DNA of 15,052 bases from an uncultured Ruminococcus sp. (GTDB taxonomy: Bacteria; Bacillota; Clostridia; Oscillospirales; Ruminococcaceae): assembly GCA_947175975.1 (NCBI GenBank), contig CAMWOX010000017.1:1-15052 (forward strand), given 5' to 3'. A model generated the notes under the pieces. That model worked only from the letters and a program-made list of their open reading frames with translations. It did not search any database and was not told the DNA's origin. Positions 7,547 to 15,038 of this stretch are shown in pieces. Every line of letters starts with the position of its first letter. The stretch's first letter is position 1. The position numbers were made by a program, and so were the translations under genes.

Positions 7547-7637
7547 CCCCACTTTCGCTCACTTCATTCGCTAAGAAATAGGTAGTGCAAATGATGTGAC
7601 ATCCTCCCCCGCCTACGCTCGTTACACTCGCTAAGAG
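7547..7637. repeat. Two imperfect 31-bp direct repeats
   Basis: Bases 7547-7577 and 7607-7637 match at 23 of 31 positions by hand alignment. Both begin CCCC, share CGCTC in the middle and end CGCTAAGA. The second copy forms one arm and the loop of the hairpin at 7606-7644. The first looks like a decayed copy that has lost its pairing partner. Confidence 0.55.
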
Positions 7638-7910
7638 GCGGGGGCTTCCTCTTGCAAAAGCAAGCAGTCGGTTCTCGTCCGAGTCATCTATTGATGACAG
7701 CATAAGCGAGCTAACCCCGTATGCCCTACGGTTCTTTCTGAGTTGTCTGCAAAACTGACTTTGCACATGTTACATCTTGACTGGTTACAGGAAAAAGAGG
7801 ACACCCAGCAATCCCTTATCATAGGCGGAATGATTACCCCTAATCCGTTCTCCTTTCATAATCTCCATACCAACGGCTTGGTTTTCGCTCTTTGTGGCAC
7901 GGGCAAAACA
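7600..7910 (-). mobile_element. Possible IS200/IS605-type relic with a structured RNA-like 3' region
   Basis: No convincing protein is encoded in the 474 bases between the hemolysin III gene and the immunity-like gene. The stretch is not empty. At 7606-7644 a perfect 9-bp stem CCCCCGCCT / AGGCGGGGG flanks a 21-base loop. On the minus strand this is followed by GGATGTCACATC, as at the right ends of IS605-type elements. Further up lie several short hairpins in a row, such as ACCAA-GCCG-TTGGT and GATTA-GGGG-TAATC. This would fit a decayed, transposase-less element or an omega-RNA-like region left by a tnpB-type element. The name rests on remembered patterns only. The open frames here (minus 7539-7766, plus 7743-7952) show no recognisable protein family. 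Confidence 0.33.
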
Positions 7911-7911
7911 A

Positions 7912-7943
7912 ACATACAGCATCCTGCCTCGGATGAGGTATGT
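7912..7943 (-). terminator. Hairpin downstream of the immunity-like gene, possible terminator
   Basis: Arms ACATAC / GTATGT (6 bp) and an inner CATCC / GGATG (5 bp) are separated by a 2 x 2 internal loop and close on a 6-base loop. On the minus strand the hairpin lies about 30 bases past the stop of the immunity-like gene and is followed by TTGTTTTG, a modest U-rich tract. Confidence 0.45.
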
Positions 7944-7973
7944 AATTATTAGAACATACACTTTCTGAGGAAT

Positions 7974-8399
7974 TTAGAAATAATTTCCATTTTCAGGTAT
8001 ATCATCTAGTGAAATCCATCTAATTTTATCTGAGGCTTTACCAGTTTCTAAAAATTCCTTTATCACTTCCCATGCTAATTCTTTTGGTAAGAATAGTCCA
8101 GTAGAAACTTCAAGGTCACAATTAGCACCATCTACAACTTCACTTAATTTTGTCTCATCATATAATGATAATTTTTCTTCTTTAGCATTGATATAATGCA
8201 AAAATATTCCATATTTAATATTTGTTCCTATTATCATATCAGCTATGTGTTTATCATCTTCAAAATATTGAATTGCAGCATCACTGGTATCATGAAACCA
8301 ATAGTTTTCAAAATCATCTATGATATATTTACTCATTAAATCAATATCTATATTTTTTATAGTTTCATGAGCTGTTGGAATAAAGAGTGTATGTTTCAT
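7974..8399 (-). CDS. Orphan immunity-like protein (possibly Imm1-type)
   Basis: This is a 141-residue acidic, soluble protein with no signal peptide. The C-terminal pattern LFLPKELAWEVIKEFLETG (about 102-120), followed by IRWISLDD, is like the end of Imm1-family immunity proteins of polymorphic toxin systems, where a helix leading to F-x-x-TG precedes an I-x-W strand. This is recalled, not searched. Such proteins bind and block one cognate toxin. The gene is much more AT-rich than its neighbours, suggesting transfer. AAAGGA lies at 8416-8421, 16 bases from ATG, longer than ideal. A short coding-like tail ends 12 bases before the start, as if a toxin gene had been deleted. No toxin gene is in the window. 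The gene is likely real; the family name is uncertain. Confidence 0.6.
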   Translation of the reverse strand: MKHTLFIPTAHETIKNIDIDLMSKYIIDDFENYWFHDTSDAAIQYFEDDKHIADMIIGTNIKYGIFLHYINAKEEKLSLYDETKLSEVVDGANCDLEVSTGLFLPKELAWEVIKEFLETGKASDKIRWISLDDIPENGNYF

Positions 8400-8411
8400 A
8401 TTATATTTAAT

Positions 8412-8489
8412 TTAATCCTTTCTAAACTTTCCATTATATTCTGTTTTCTCAATTTTTCCATCAGAATGAATTAATTTATCATTTATTTT
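8412..8489 (-). pseudogene. Possible C-terminal remnant of a deleted toxin gene
   Basis: Directly after the stop of the EAL gene, and in the same frame, 25 open codons read KINDKLIHSDGK then IEKTEYNGKFRKD and end in TAA 12 bases before the immunity-like start. The composition is AT-rich and matches the immunity-like gene, not the EAL gene. The charged ending is protein-like, as at the end of secreted toxin domains. There is no start codon, so it is not a gene as it stands. A chance open stretch remains possible at this length. Confidence 0.35.
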
Positions 8490-10772
8490 TTAAGTATTTG
8501 CTTCCAGTCTTTTCTGAAATTCTTCGGGCGGCATCGGCTTGCCATAAAGATAACCTTGAATGTAATCACAACCCATTTCTTTCAAAATTTCCGCCTGTGG
8601 CTTATATTCCACACCCTCCGCAATTGTTTTCATATCCATGGATTTGGCAATTTTGATCACGGCAGAAACAATCTCCTGTGCGACTTTGTCTGTCTCGATC
8701 TCGATAATAAAAGATCTGTCTAATTTGAGAAGCGTCAGCGGCAGGAGCTGAATATAACTCAATGAAGAATAGCCTGTCCCGAAATCATCCATTGCTAATA
8801 GAATACCCATTTCCCGGAGTGCATTCATCTGCTGGACAGTATAATTAATATCTCCGAGGGCAAGACGTTCTGTTAATTCCAGTTCGAGATATTCCGGCTC
8901 TAATTCAAATTTATCCATCTGATTCCGGATCACTTCACAGACATTTGCCTGATAGAAATCTCCGGATGCAAAATTGATGGACATGATGATCTTAGGCAAC
9001 CCCATCTTCTGCCATTCTGCTGTCTGTTCACAGGCTTCACAAAGCACAAAGTGACTGATTGCCGAAATCATTCCGGCTTTCTCTGCAATCGGAATGAACA
9101 CATTTGGAGAAATCATCGTGCCATCCGGACGAATCCAACGGATCAAGGCTTCTGCACCAATAATTTTCTCCGTATGAATATCCACTTTTGGCTGATAGTA
9201 TAATTGCAGATAGTGATTTTCAATTGCCTCTGAGAGTGATTTTTCCATTTCACCCTGATAGAGAATTTCCTGGTGCATTTTAGCATCATAACCCATGAGA
9301 TAAGACAATTCTCCCTTGCCAACAGCAAGTGCAAATTCTGCATGTTCCAGGACTTCCTTGAAATCATGACTGTCTGGAGTCGGCATGGAGGCAAAACCTG
9401 CCGAACAGCTCAGAGACAGCCCGGCAAAATCTTCTTTTGCAAGTTCTGCCAAGGATTCCCGGATCTGCTCGATTGTATTCGCGGGTTCACCGTCATCATC
9501 GGCATATCTTTGTAGGATCAGTACAAAATTATCCGCACTGATTCTGGCAACCAATCCGCTGTTGGCTGTATACTCACACAGAATATGTGCAAATGCTTTC
9601 AGGATCTTATCGCCTTTCTCATAACCGCAGGAATCATTGATAATATGAAATCTGTCAATATCTAGGACAATCACCCAGTATCTGTAATGATACCCCTGCG
9701 TTTCGGCTTCCATAGCCATTTTATATAACTTTGCACCCTCGTGCATCAGTTTATTCCGATTGTAAATTCCGGTCACCTTGTCATTAAATGCCAGATTCTT
9801 GATTTTAGCATCTTTCCGTTTTTCGTTTGTAATATCAATTAATGCTCCCCCAATAATCGGTCTTCCGTCTTTATTTCTGAGATTCTCATGATACTGGTAA
9901 GCATACCAGACATATTGATTATTTGTCCAGATTCGCATTTCAAGAATGCGTTGACAACCGTATGTATCTGCATTGGATATATTCCGGATTTTGACCAGAT
10001 AATCATCAAATTTGATTCTATCATCTTGATGAATTTTTTTCCGGAAATCATGAAACGAGATGCAGTTTTCAGAAATCCCCAGGAATTTCATGGCTTCCTC
10101 CGAGACATAATATTCTTCTCTGACCGTCTCGGCAAGCAGGAATCCGACACCGGATAATTTCATAGACAGATCATAACGTGTCTGGGAGATTAACAGATCC
10201 TGTGCATACTTTGTCAGCTCCATCTTGGCATTTTCCAGTTCTGTTGTCTCAAAACCAATTGAAAATAGCAGCGATGCTGTATTATTTTTTTTGAGTACAG
10301 AAGTTGTCCATGCAATATGCCGTTTCTGTCCGTTTTGTGTAACCAGACCTGTTTTGAGTGTCTGTCCGCTGAGAATCACTCCGGCTTCTTTGGGGCTGAC
10401 ACTGATGCTGTGAAAAAAATTACTCAATACGACAGCGTTGTCTATCTCTGTTTCTTCCCCGGTAATGCCTAACAATTCATCCATTGCGGAATTGGCAAAC
10501 ATCACGGACAGATCATTCGACCAGATAAATGCCGGCACGTCAATCCGCTGTACCATCTCGCAAATTTTATCCACATCAATCGTGCTATGCTGACTTTGGT
10601 AATATCGCACAGACAATACCAGTGATACAGTAAGAACAATCATGCTGAGAACATAAATCCGGAGTGTTCCGATTGCATGTTCCGGATAGAAACTGACTGT
10701 TTTTAGTACCCAGAGTGACAGCAAAGCAAATAATAATTCTATCCAAAGAATTAAATTTTTATTACTTTTCAT
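8490..10772 (-). CDS. Membrane PAS-PAS-GGDEF(degenerate)-EAL protein, probable c-di-GMP phosphodiesterase
   Basis: This is a 760-residue protein. Two N-terminal membrane helices (about 8-26 and 37-57) precede two PAS-type sensor domains (about 70-180 and 200-318), a GGDEF domain (about 325-495) and an EAL domain (about 505-755). The EAL domain keeps the residues needed for c-di-GMP hydrolysis: EAL (541-543), Asn600, Glu632, DDFGTG (662-667), Lys683, the Glu of AEGVE (719) and Gln739. The GGDEF signature is replaced by SADNF (412-416), so cyclase activity should be lost and the domain is probably regulatory. It would lower c-di-GMP in response to a signal seen by the PAS domains. A near-perfect promoter lies upstream. 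The nearest Shine-Dalgarno (AAAGGA, 10797-10802) is 24 bases from the ATG, oddly far. Confidence 0.92.
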   Translation of the reverse strand: MKSNKNLILWIELLFALLSLWVLKTVSFYPEHAIGTLRIYVLSMIVLTVSLVLSVRYYQSQHSTIDVDKICEMVQRIDVPAFIWSNDLSVMFANSAMDELLGITGEETEIDNAVVLSNFFHSISVSPKEAGVILSGQTLKTGLVTQNGQKRHIAWTTSVLKKNNTASLLFSIGFETTELENAKMELTKYAQDLLISQTRYDLSMKLSGVGFLLAETVREEYYVSEEAMKFLGISENCISFHDFRKKIHQDDRIKFDDYLVKIRNISNADTYGCQRILEMRIWTNNQYVWYAYQYHENLRNKDGRPIIGGALIDITNEKRKDAKIKNLAFNDKVTGIYNRNKLMHEGAKLYKMAMEAETQGYHYRYWVIVLDIDRFHIINDSCGYEKGDKILKAFAHILCEYTANSGLVARISADNFVLILQRYADDDGEPANTIEQIRESLAELAKEDFAGLSLSCSAGFASMPTPDSHDFKEVLEHAEFALAVGKGELSYLMGYDAKMHQEILYQGEMEKSLSEAIENHYLQLYYQPKVDIHTEKIIGAEALIRWIRPDGTMISPNVFIPIAEKAGMISAISHFVLCEACEQTAEWQKMGLPKIIMSINFASGDFYQANVCEVIRNQMDKFELEPEYLELELTERLALGDINYTVQQMNALREMGILLAMDDFGTGYSSLSYIQLLPLTLLKLDRSFIIEIETDKVAQEIVSAVIKIAKSMDMKTIAEGVEYKPQAEILKEMGCDYIQGYLYGKPMPPEEFQKRLEANT

Positions 10773-10821
10773 GATGATTATTTTTGTCTGATAAGATCCT
10801 TTCCCTATATTTCATAATACT

Positions 10822-10850
10822 ATTATACAGCTTTCTGAATCAAAAGTCAA
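10822..10850 (-). promoter_or_regulatory. Sigma-A promoter of the EAL phosphodiesterase gene
   Basis: On the minus strand, TTGACT (10845-10850) and a perfect TATAAT (10822-10827) are 17 bases apart. The expected transcript start, near 10815, coincides with an ATG that opens a 17-codon frame (10815 to 10762) overlapping the main start codon. Confidence 0.8.
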
Positions 10851-10899
10851 TCTGTTCAGAAATATTTTTACAAAAATTTCTAAAAACTATGAAAAGCGG

Positions 10900-10938
10900 C
10901 AAATTTTGAAAAGATCCCATGCAGAAACATGAGATCTT
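10900..10938 (-). terminator. Intrinsic terminator after htrA
   Basis: On the minus strand, an 11-bp stem AAGATCTCATG / CATGGGATCTT (10928-10938 with 10911-10921, one T-G pair) has a 6-base loop and continues into TTTTC. It begins 18 bases after the htrA stop and separates that gene from the EAL promoter. Confidence 0.75.
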
Positions 10939-10956
10939 GTAAAATAAAATTCTATT

Positions 10957-12528
10957 TTAATAATCCCCGGATTTGTCTTCTTCCAGCTTAAATTCGATCT
11001 CAAAATAAGAAATCTTTCCATTCTCAAATCTTGCACATCCTGCTGTCACTGTGTCACCGCCCTTGCATCCATCCAGGACTTCCAGAACAGAATCATAATC
11101 CGTAACAGTTTGGCCATTTATACTGAGAATGAAATCATTGGGTTTCAATTCTGTATGGGAAATATCACAATCTTCGCTGATTTCCGTGATCCAGAGCGTA
11201 TTTTCCAATTCTTCCGGCATATCTGTCCCAAACTGATTCCGAAATTCTTCGGCAAGATATGCTTTTTCGGCTGCCAGGAATACAATTCCGATCCGGAATC
11301 TGCCGGAAACATAGCCATTCTCAATTAAATCCTGGATAACTGGCAGTGCTTGGTTGATTGTAATCGCAAAGCCTAATCCTTCATAGGTCGCCTCAAATGC
11401 CACTGATGCATATTTTGATGAAGTAATCCCGATTACCTGCCCATACATATTGACTAAAGCTCCGCCAGAATTGCCCGGACTGATTGCGGCATCCGTCTGG
11501 ATGCATTCCATCATAAAGCCATTATTCTCGGATCTGATCTGCCTGTTAATTGCAGAAACAATGCCTTTTGTGACTGTATTGGAAAGCCCTGCCGGATTGC
11601 CGATTGCGACAACATTCTCACCTACATAGACTCCATCGGAATCACCCAAGACTGCCGGGGTCAGATTTCCGGCATTGATTTTCAGGACTGCCAGGTCTGT
11701 TTTGTTATCACTGCCGACTAGAACCGCATCATATTCTGTCTCGTCATCCAGTGCAACAACAAAGCTGTCCCCCTGTACGACATGGGCATTTGTAATAATA
11801 TAACCATCTTCTGAAATAATAATCCCTGAACCTGTGCCGCTGAGCATCTCGCCAACATCACCAATTCCGCTATCTGTTCCGGAATTACGATATACATAGA
11901 CTTCTACAATCGAGGGTTTGACAAGTTCTGCAACACCCTTGACGGTATATTCTCCATCCGCTGTGACGTTCTCGTCTTCGGGATTCAGATCTGGTTTTTC
12001 CTGCATTTCCAATACAACTGTATTCTGAATCGGGTCAGCGTTCAATGCACCATGCAATAAATCCGAAACAATGCAGTAAATACACAGCAAAAAGATCATT
12101 CCTGCAATGACGGCAGTCATGACCAGGATTTTCCGGTTCATGACAATTGGTTCAGCCGGGGGTGTCGGAGGACATTCCGGTGCAGCGGGCGGTGGTGTAT
12201 ATGTCGGGGCATAACGATCTCCATAGAATGCACCCTGCTGATAATACTGATAATATGGTGGTGGTGGATAATTCGGAGGGGGCGGAGGATAATTGCCTGG
12301 AGGCGGATAGTAAGGCGGCGGATAATTCTGTGGATTGGGCATATTGTATCTTGGGATTGCATTCTGCTGAGGGATTGGCGGCTGTTCCGGAATCGGTGGA
12401 TCAGGTACATTCTGTTTTGGTGCAGATTGCTCCGGTTTTGGATAAGCTTCCATATAATCCTCACAATTTCCGGAATTTTCCGGTATTTCCGCATTGCCGG
12501 GATTCTCATATTCTCTGGGATCATTCAC
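10957..12528 (-). CDS. htrA: Membrane-anchored HtrA/DegP-type serine protease with PDZ domain
   Basis: This is an envelope quality-control protease. With the start at 12528 it has 523 residues. The first ~120 are a cytosolic, proline- and tyrosine-rich tail (several NYPPP-like repeats), then comes one membrane helix (about 134-153), an extracytoplasmic trypsin-like domain (about 190-400) and a C-terminal PDZ domain (about 410-515). The catalytic triad is visible: His249 in ITNAHVV, Asp278 in KTDLAVL and Ser354 in GNSGGA. The frame is open up to a GTG at 12582, but that codon lies only a few bases past the predicted transcript start and has no ribosome site. AAAGGAGC lies between the two; GTG at 12528 (13 bases after GGAG) and ATG at 12453 (GAGG, 5 bases away) are the usable starts. 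It has its own promoter next to the two-component operon, which may supply its regulator. Confidence 0.92.
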   Translation of the reverse strand: MNDPREYENPGNAEIPENSGNCEDYMEAYPKPEQSAPKQNVPDPPIPEQPPIPQQNAIPRYNMPNPQNYPPPYYPPPGNYPPPPPNYPPPPYYQYYQQGAFYGDRYAPTYTPPPAAPECPPTPPAEPIVMNRKILVMTAVIAGMIFLLCIYCIVSDLLHGALNADPIQNTVVLEMQEKPDLNPEDENVTADGEYTVKGVAELVKPSIVEVYVYRNSGTDSGIGDVGEMLSGTGSGIIISEDGYIITNAHVVQGDSFVVALDDETEYDAVLVGSDNKTDLAVLKINAGNLTPAVLGDSDGVYVGENVVAIGNPAGLSNTVTKGIVSAINRQIRSENNGFMMECIQTDAAISPGNSGGALVNMYGQVIGITSSKYASVAFEATYEGLGFAITINQALPVIQDLIENGYVSGRFRIGIVFLAAEKAYLAEEFRNQFGTDMPEELENTLWITEISEDCDISHTELKPNDFILSINGQTVTDYDSVLEVLDGCKGGDTVTAGCARFENGKISYFEIEFKLEEDKSGDY

Positions 12529-12588
12529 AGGCTTGCACACGCTCCTTTCTGGCTTCTCTGTACTGTTAATAAATCCAATCACTTACTC

Positions 12589-12617
12589 AGTATAGCACTT
12601 TCATGCGGAATTGTCAA
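12589..12617 (-). promoter_or_regulatory. Sigma-A promoter of htrA
   Basis: On the minus strand, a perfect TTGACA (12612-12617) is 17 bases from TATACT (12589-12594). The -35 box directly abuts the U-tract of the upstream kinase terminator. Transcription should begin near 12583-12586, which argues against the GTG at 12582 as start codon. Confidence 0.82.
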
Positions 12618-12663
12618 GCAAAAAGAAAAACAATCTCGTCCCGGGATTCCAGAACAAGATTGT
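12618..12663 (-). terminator. Strong intrinsic terminator of the two-component operon
   Basis: On the minus strand, a 15-bp stem (12649-12663 with 12630-12644, four T-G pairs) closes on a 4-base loop AATC and is followed directly by TTTTTCTTTT. It lies 12 bases after the kinase stop codon. All wobbles favour the minus strand. Confidence 0.9.
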
Positions 12664-12675
12664 ATTTTTTTCAGA

Positions 12676-14145
12676 TCACTGTGGGACATTACCAACCGGG
12701 ATCTGTACTTCAAAACTAGTGTATTCGCCTTTGATGCTCTTCACAACGATATGCCCCTGGTGCAGATGCACAATCTTCCGGGAGATGGATAAGCCAAGAC
12801 CAAGCCCGGTCTTATCTTCGCTCCGGGATGCATCCGTTTTGTAGAATCTGTCAAAGACTTTCGGAAGTTCATCATCTGCTAATCCCTCACCTGTATTTTT
12901 GATACAGATATGTGCTGTTTTTTCTTCAATCGAAAGTGAGAATGTAATGATACCATTTTCATTGACGAACTTAACAGCATTCTCAATTAAGTTATATAAT
13001 ACCTGGAATAATAAATCTTCATCCGCTTTCACAAGCAAGGATGTATCTTCGAGACCCTCTACTTCCACATGTTTATCACTGATGCGTTTCTCAAACATAA
13101 GAACGGTTTTGATCAGCAATCTGGAAACATCCACTGTGCTGAGATGGATCTGCATTGCACCTGTTTCAAATTTGGTCAGATTCAGCATGGAATTGACAAG
13201 CGTTTTCAGTCTGCGGATTTCATCCGCTATGATACGAAGATATTTCTTATGCTGTGATTGTGGAATTGTTCCATCTAGAATGCCATCCGCAAATCCACCG
13301 ATTGTAGTCATAGGTGTACGAAGTTCGTGAGAGACATTCGCAATAAAGCTACGTCTGGTATTTTCATTCTGTTCAATAAATTCTGCCATGCGGTTCATTG
13401 TACAGCCCAATGCATACAAATTTGCATGTTCTGGCAGTTCCACACGGGCGGAAAATTCCCCCTTGGCATATTTTTCTGTAACAGCGGCAATCTCATTGAG
13501 CTGATGATCCAGTTGTTTTGAACCAATCCGGAATAATAATAAAAACACAACCAGAGAAATCAGCAGACAGAGTGCCAGACTACTGACAAGCATTGCACTG
13601 TATTCCTGTACCATACTGGCATCACTCACAGAAGCAAGATAATACTGATGAACGTTTTTTTCGTCATCTTCCAGATAAAATCTTAATGCACAACAGAATT
13701 GTGCAGATTCTGCATCAGAAGTATAATAACCGATCTGGTTGAAATCATCTGTCCGCAGATAAGACCGGATGGCAGGTGTCAGAACATTTTCCTGCCTGCT
13801 GTCACCAGAATAGAGTACCTCACCGTTTTCATCGCAGAGCCACATCCGGTAATTGTATTCCAATTCAGAAGTCCGGATCAGACGTACCACATCGAGACTG
13901 ACAATATCTTCCGGTTTGTGATATATTTCAGAAATATTTGTAATCACAGCATCACAGTTCTGCCAGATTACCTGGCTGATCGTGTCCCGGTAATTACTGA
14001 CAGCACTGCATATCATAACGACACCCGTCAACAGAATCCCCGTGAGCATCAAAATACCGGACAGACGCAGATAGCTCTGTGAAACAGTGCTTTTTGCCGG
14101 TTTCATTTTTTTTTCATTTTTCGGATCATGAAATAAATTTATCAT
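12676..14145 (-). CDS. Sensor histidine kinase of a two-component system
   Basis: This is a 489-residue membrane kinase that should phosphorylate the response regulator encoded just upstream. Two membrane helices (about 28-48 and 184-206) bracket an extracytoplasmic sensor domain of about 135 residues. A HAMP linker (about 206-260) follows, then the H-box VSHELRTPM with phospho-acceptor His273. The ATP-binding domain has the N-box YNLIENAVKF (384-393), G1 box NTGEG (417-421), F-box FDRFYKTDASRS (431-442) and G2 box GLGLGLSI (447-454). The G1 aspartate is replaced by asparagine (NTG), a common variant. The start lies 20 bp after the regulator stop, so the two are co-transcribed; its ribosome site is weak (GGATGG, 12 bases away), and Met14 is an alternative. 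The signal cannot be told from sequence. Confidence 0.92.
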   Translation of the reverse strand: MINLFHDPKNEKKMKPAKSTVSQSYLRLSGILMLTGILLTGVVMICSAVSNYRDTISQVIWQNCDAVITNISEIYHKPEDIVSLDVVRLIRTSELEYNYRMWLCDENGEVLYSGDSRQENVLTPAIRSYLRTDDFNQIGYYTSDAESAQFCCALRFYLEDDEKNVHQYYLASVSDASMVQEYSAMLVSSLALCLLISLVVFLLLFRIGSKQLDHQLNEIAAVTEKYAKGEFSARVELPEHANLYALGCTMNRMAEFIEQNENTRRSFIANVSHELRTPMTTIGGFADGILDGTIPQSQHKKYLRIIADEIRRLKTLVNSMLNLTKFETGAMQIHLSTVDVSRLLIKTVLMFEKRISDKHVEVEGLEDTSLLVKADEDLLFQVLYNLIENAVKFVNENGIITFSLSIEEKTAHICIKNTGEGLADDELPKVFDRFYKTDASRSEDKTGLGLGLSISRKIVHLHQGHIVVKSIKGEYTSFEVQIPVGNVPQ

Positions 14146-14165
14146 AGTTTCAGCAAATCCATCCG

Positions 14166-14864
14166 TCAGGATTCTTCATCCGCTTCAAATTTGTATCCTA
14201 CACCCCAGACAGTTTTAAGAGACCAGTGCGGAGATACATCGGCAAGTTTTTCACGCAGTCTTTTGATATGCACATCAATTGTACGGGAATCCCCATAATA
14301 TTCAAATCCCCATACTTCATCCAGAAGCTGGTCACGGGTATAGACATGATTTGGATTGGAAGCCAGATAAAACAACAATTCCAGTTCTTTCGGCGGTGTT
14401 TCCAATACTTTGTCATTGACTCTAAGTTCATAGCGTGTCATATTGACAACAAGATTATCATATCTGACTTCCTTGGTTTCCGGTTCAGCATTGCCACTGC
14501 CCATTCTTCGAGCAATTGCCTTAATTCTGGCAATGACTTCCTTTGCATCAAACGGCTTTGCAATATAATCATCTGCACCAAGCTCCAGACCGAGAACCTT
14601 ATCAAATGTCTCATTTTTAGCAGAAATCATGATAATCGGCACATTGGAATCTCTCCGGATTTCACGACACACCTGTCTGCCGTCCATAGAGGGCAGCATT
14701 ACATCTAACAACACAATATCCGGATTCAATGCACGGAATTTATTGACAGCTTCTTTTCCGTCATTGGAAATAATTACACTGTAACCCTCTTTTTCGAGAT
14801 ACATACGCAGCAGATCGCAAATATTCTGATCATCATCAACAACTAATACTTTTTCTAAAGCCAT
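14166..14864 (-). CDS. OmpR/PhoB-family response regulator
   Basis: This is a 232-residue cytosolic DNA-binding regulator. The receiver domain (about 1-118) has the acidic pocket VVDDD (8-12), the phospho-acceptor Asp54 in LLDVMLP and Lys103 in AKPFD. The C-terminal winged-helix domain (about 130-228) has PPKELELLFYLASNPNHV, the WGFEYYGDSRTIDVHIKRLR recognition region and the VWGVGYKFE wing. ATG at 14864 is chosen because AAGGGAG (14874-14880) lies 9 bases upstream and MALEKVLVVDDD is the standard domain start; the frame stays open to 14894 with no ribosome site. It is the first gene of the operon with the kinase. A direct repeat in its promoter suggests autoregulation. Confidence 0.95.
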   Translation of the reverse strand: MALEKVLVVDDDQNICDLLRMYLEKEGYSVIISNDGKEAVNKFRALNPDIVLLDVMLPSMDGRQVCREIRRDSNVPIIMISAKNETFDKVLGLELGADDYIAKPFDAKEVIARIKAIARRMGSGNAEPETKEVRYDNLVVNMTRYELRVNDKVLETPPKELELLFYLASNPNHVYTRDQLLDEVWGFEYYGDSRTIDVHIKRLREKLADVSPHWSLKTVWGVGYKFEADEES

Positions 14865-14950
14865 AGAAAAAAACTCCCTTCTGATAAAAAACAAAAAAAT
14901 ATAAAAAATATTTTAAGAAATATTGAACAAAATATTTTGTGGCTAGTTTT

Positions 14951-15004
14951 ATTATACATGATTTCCGGGAACAGGATATTAAATTTTCATGAAGTAATCA
15001 TGAA
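14951..15004 (-). promoter_or_regulatory. Response-regulator operon promoter with 11-bp-spaced direct repeat
   Basis: On the minus strand, a perfect -10 TATAAT (14951-14956) has no recognisable -35 at 17 bases (ATATCC). Just upstream, TTCATGA occurs twice with exactly 11-bp spacing (14998-15004 and 14987-14993). Tandem half-sites one helical turn apart beside a poor -35 box are typical of promoters activated by OmpR/PhoB-type regulators, so this may be the regulator's own operator. Confidence 0.55.
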
Positions 15005-15021
15005 TAAATTGTAAACTTGCC

Positions 15022-15038
15022 GAAATTCCCGGAATTTC
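15022..15038. repeat. Short perfect inverted repeat
   Basis: GAAATTC (15022-15028) and GAATTTC (15032-15038) are separated by CCG. With 7-bp arms and a 3-base centre it could be an operator or a small hairpin upstream of the two-component operon. There is no U-tract and no further support. Confidence 0.3.

Noticed and set aside
7539..7952. Open frames in the geneless stretch as genuine proteins
   Set aside because: Compositions are unlike proteins, no good ribosome sites were seen, and the frames run across the hairpins that explain the sequence better.
12138..12569. Open frames of 128 and 140 codons overlapping the proline-rich tail of htrA on both strands
   Set aside because: They arise from the biased codons of the proline/tyrosine repeats and have low-complexity products (runs of I, R and H).
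12589..12617. htrA promoter as a target of the TTCATGA-type operator
   Set aside because: Only a single partial CATGAA is present between the boxes; there is no direct repeat.
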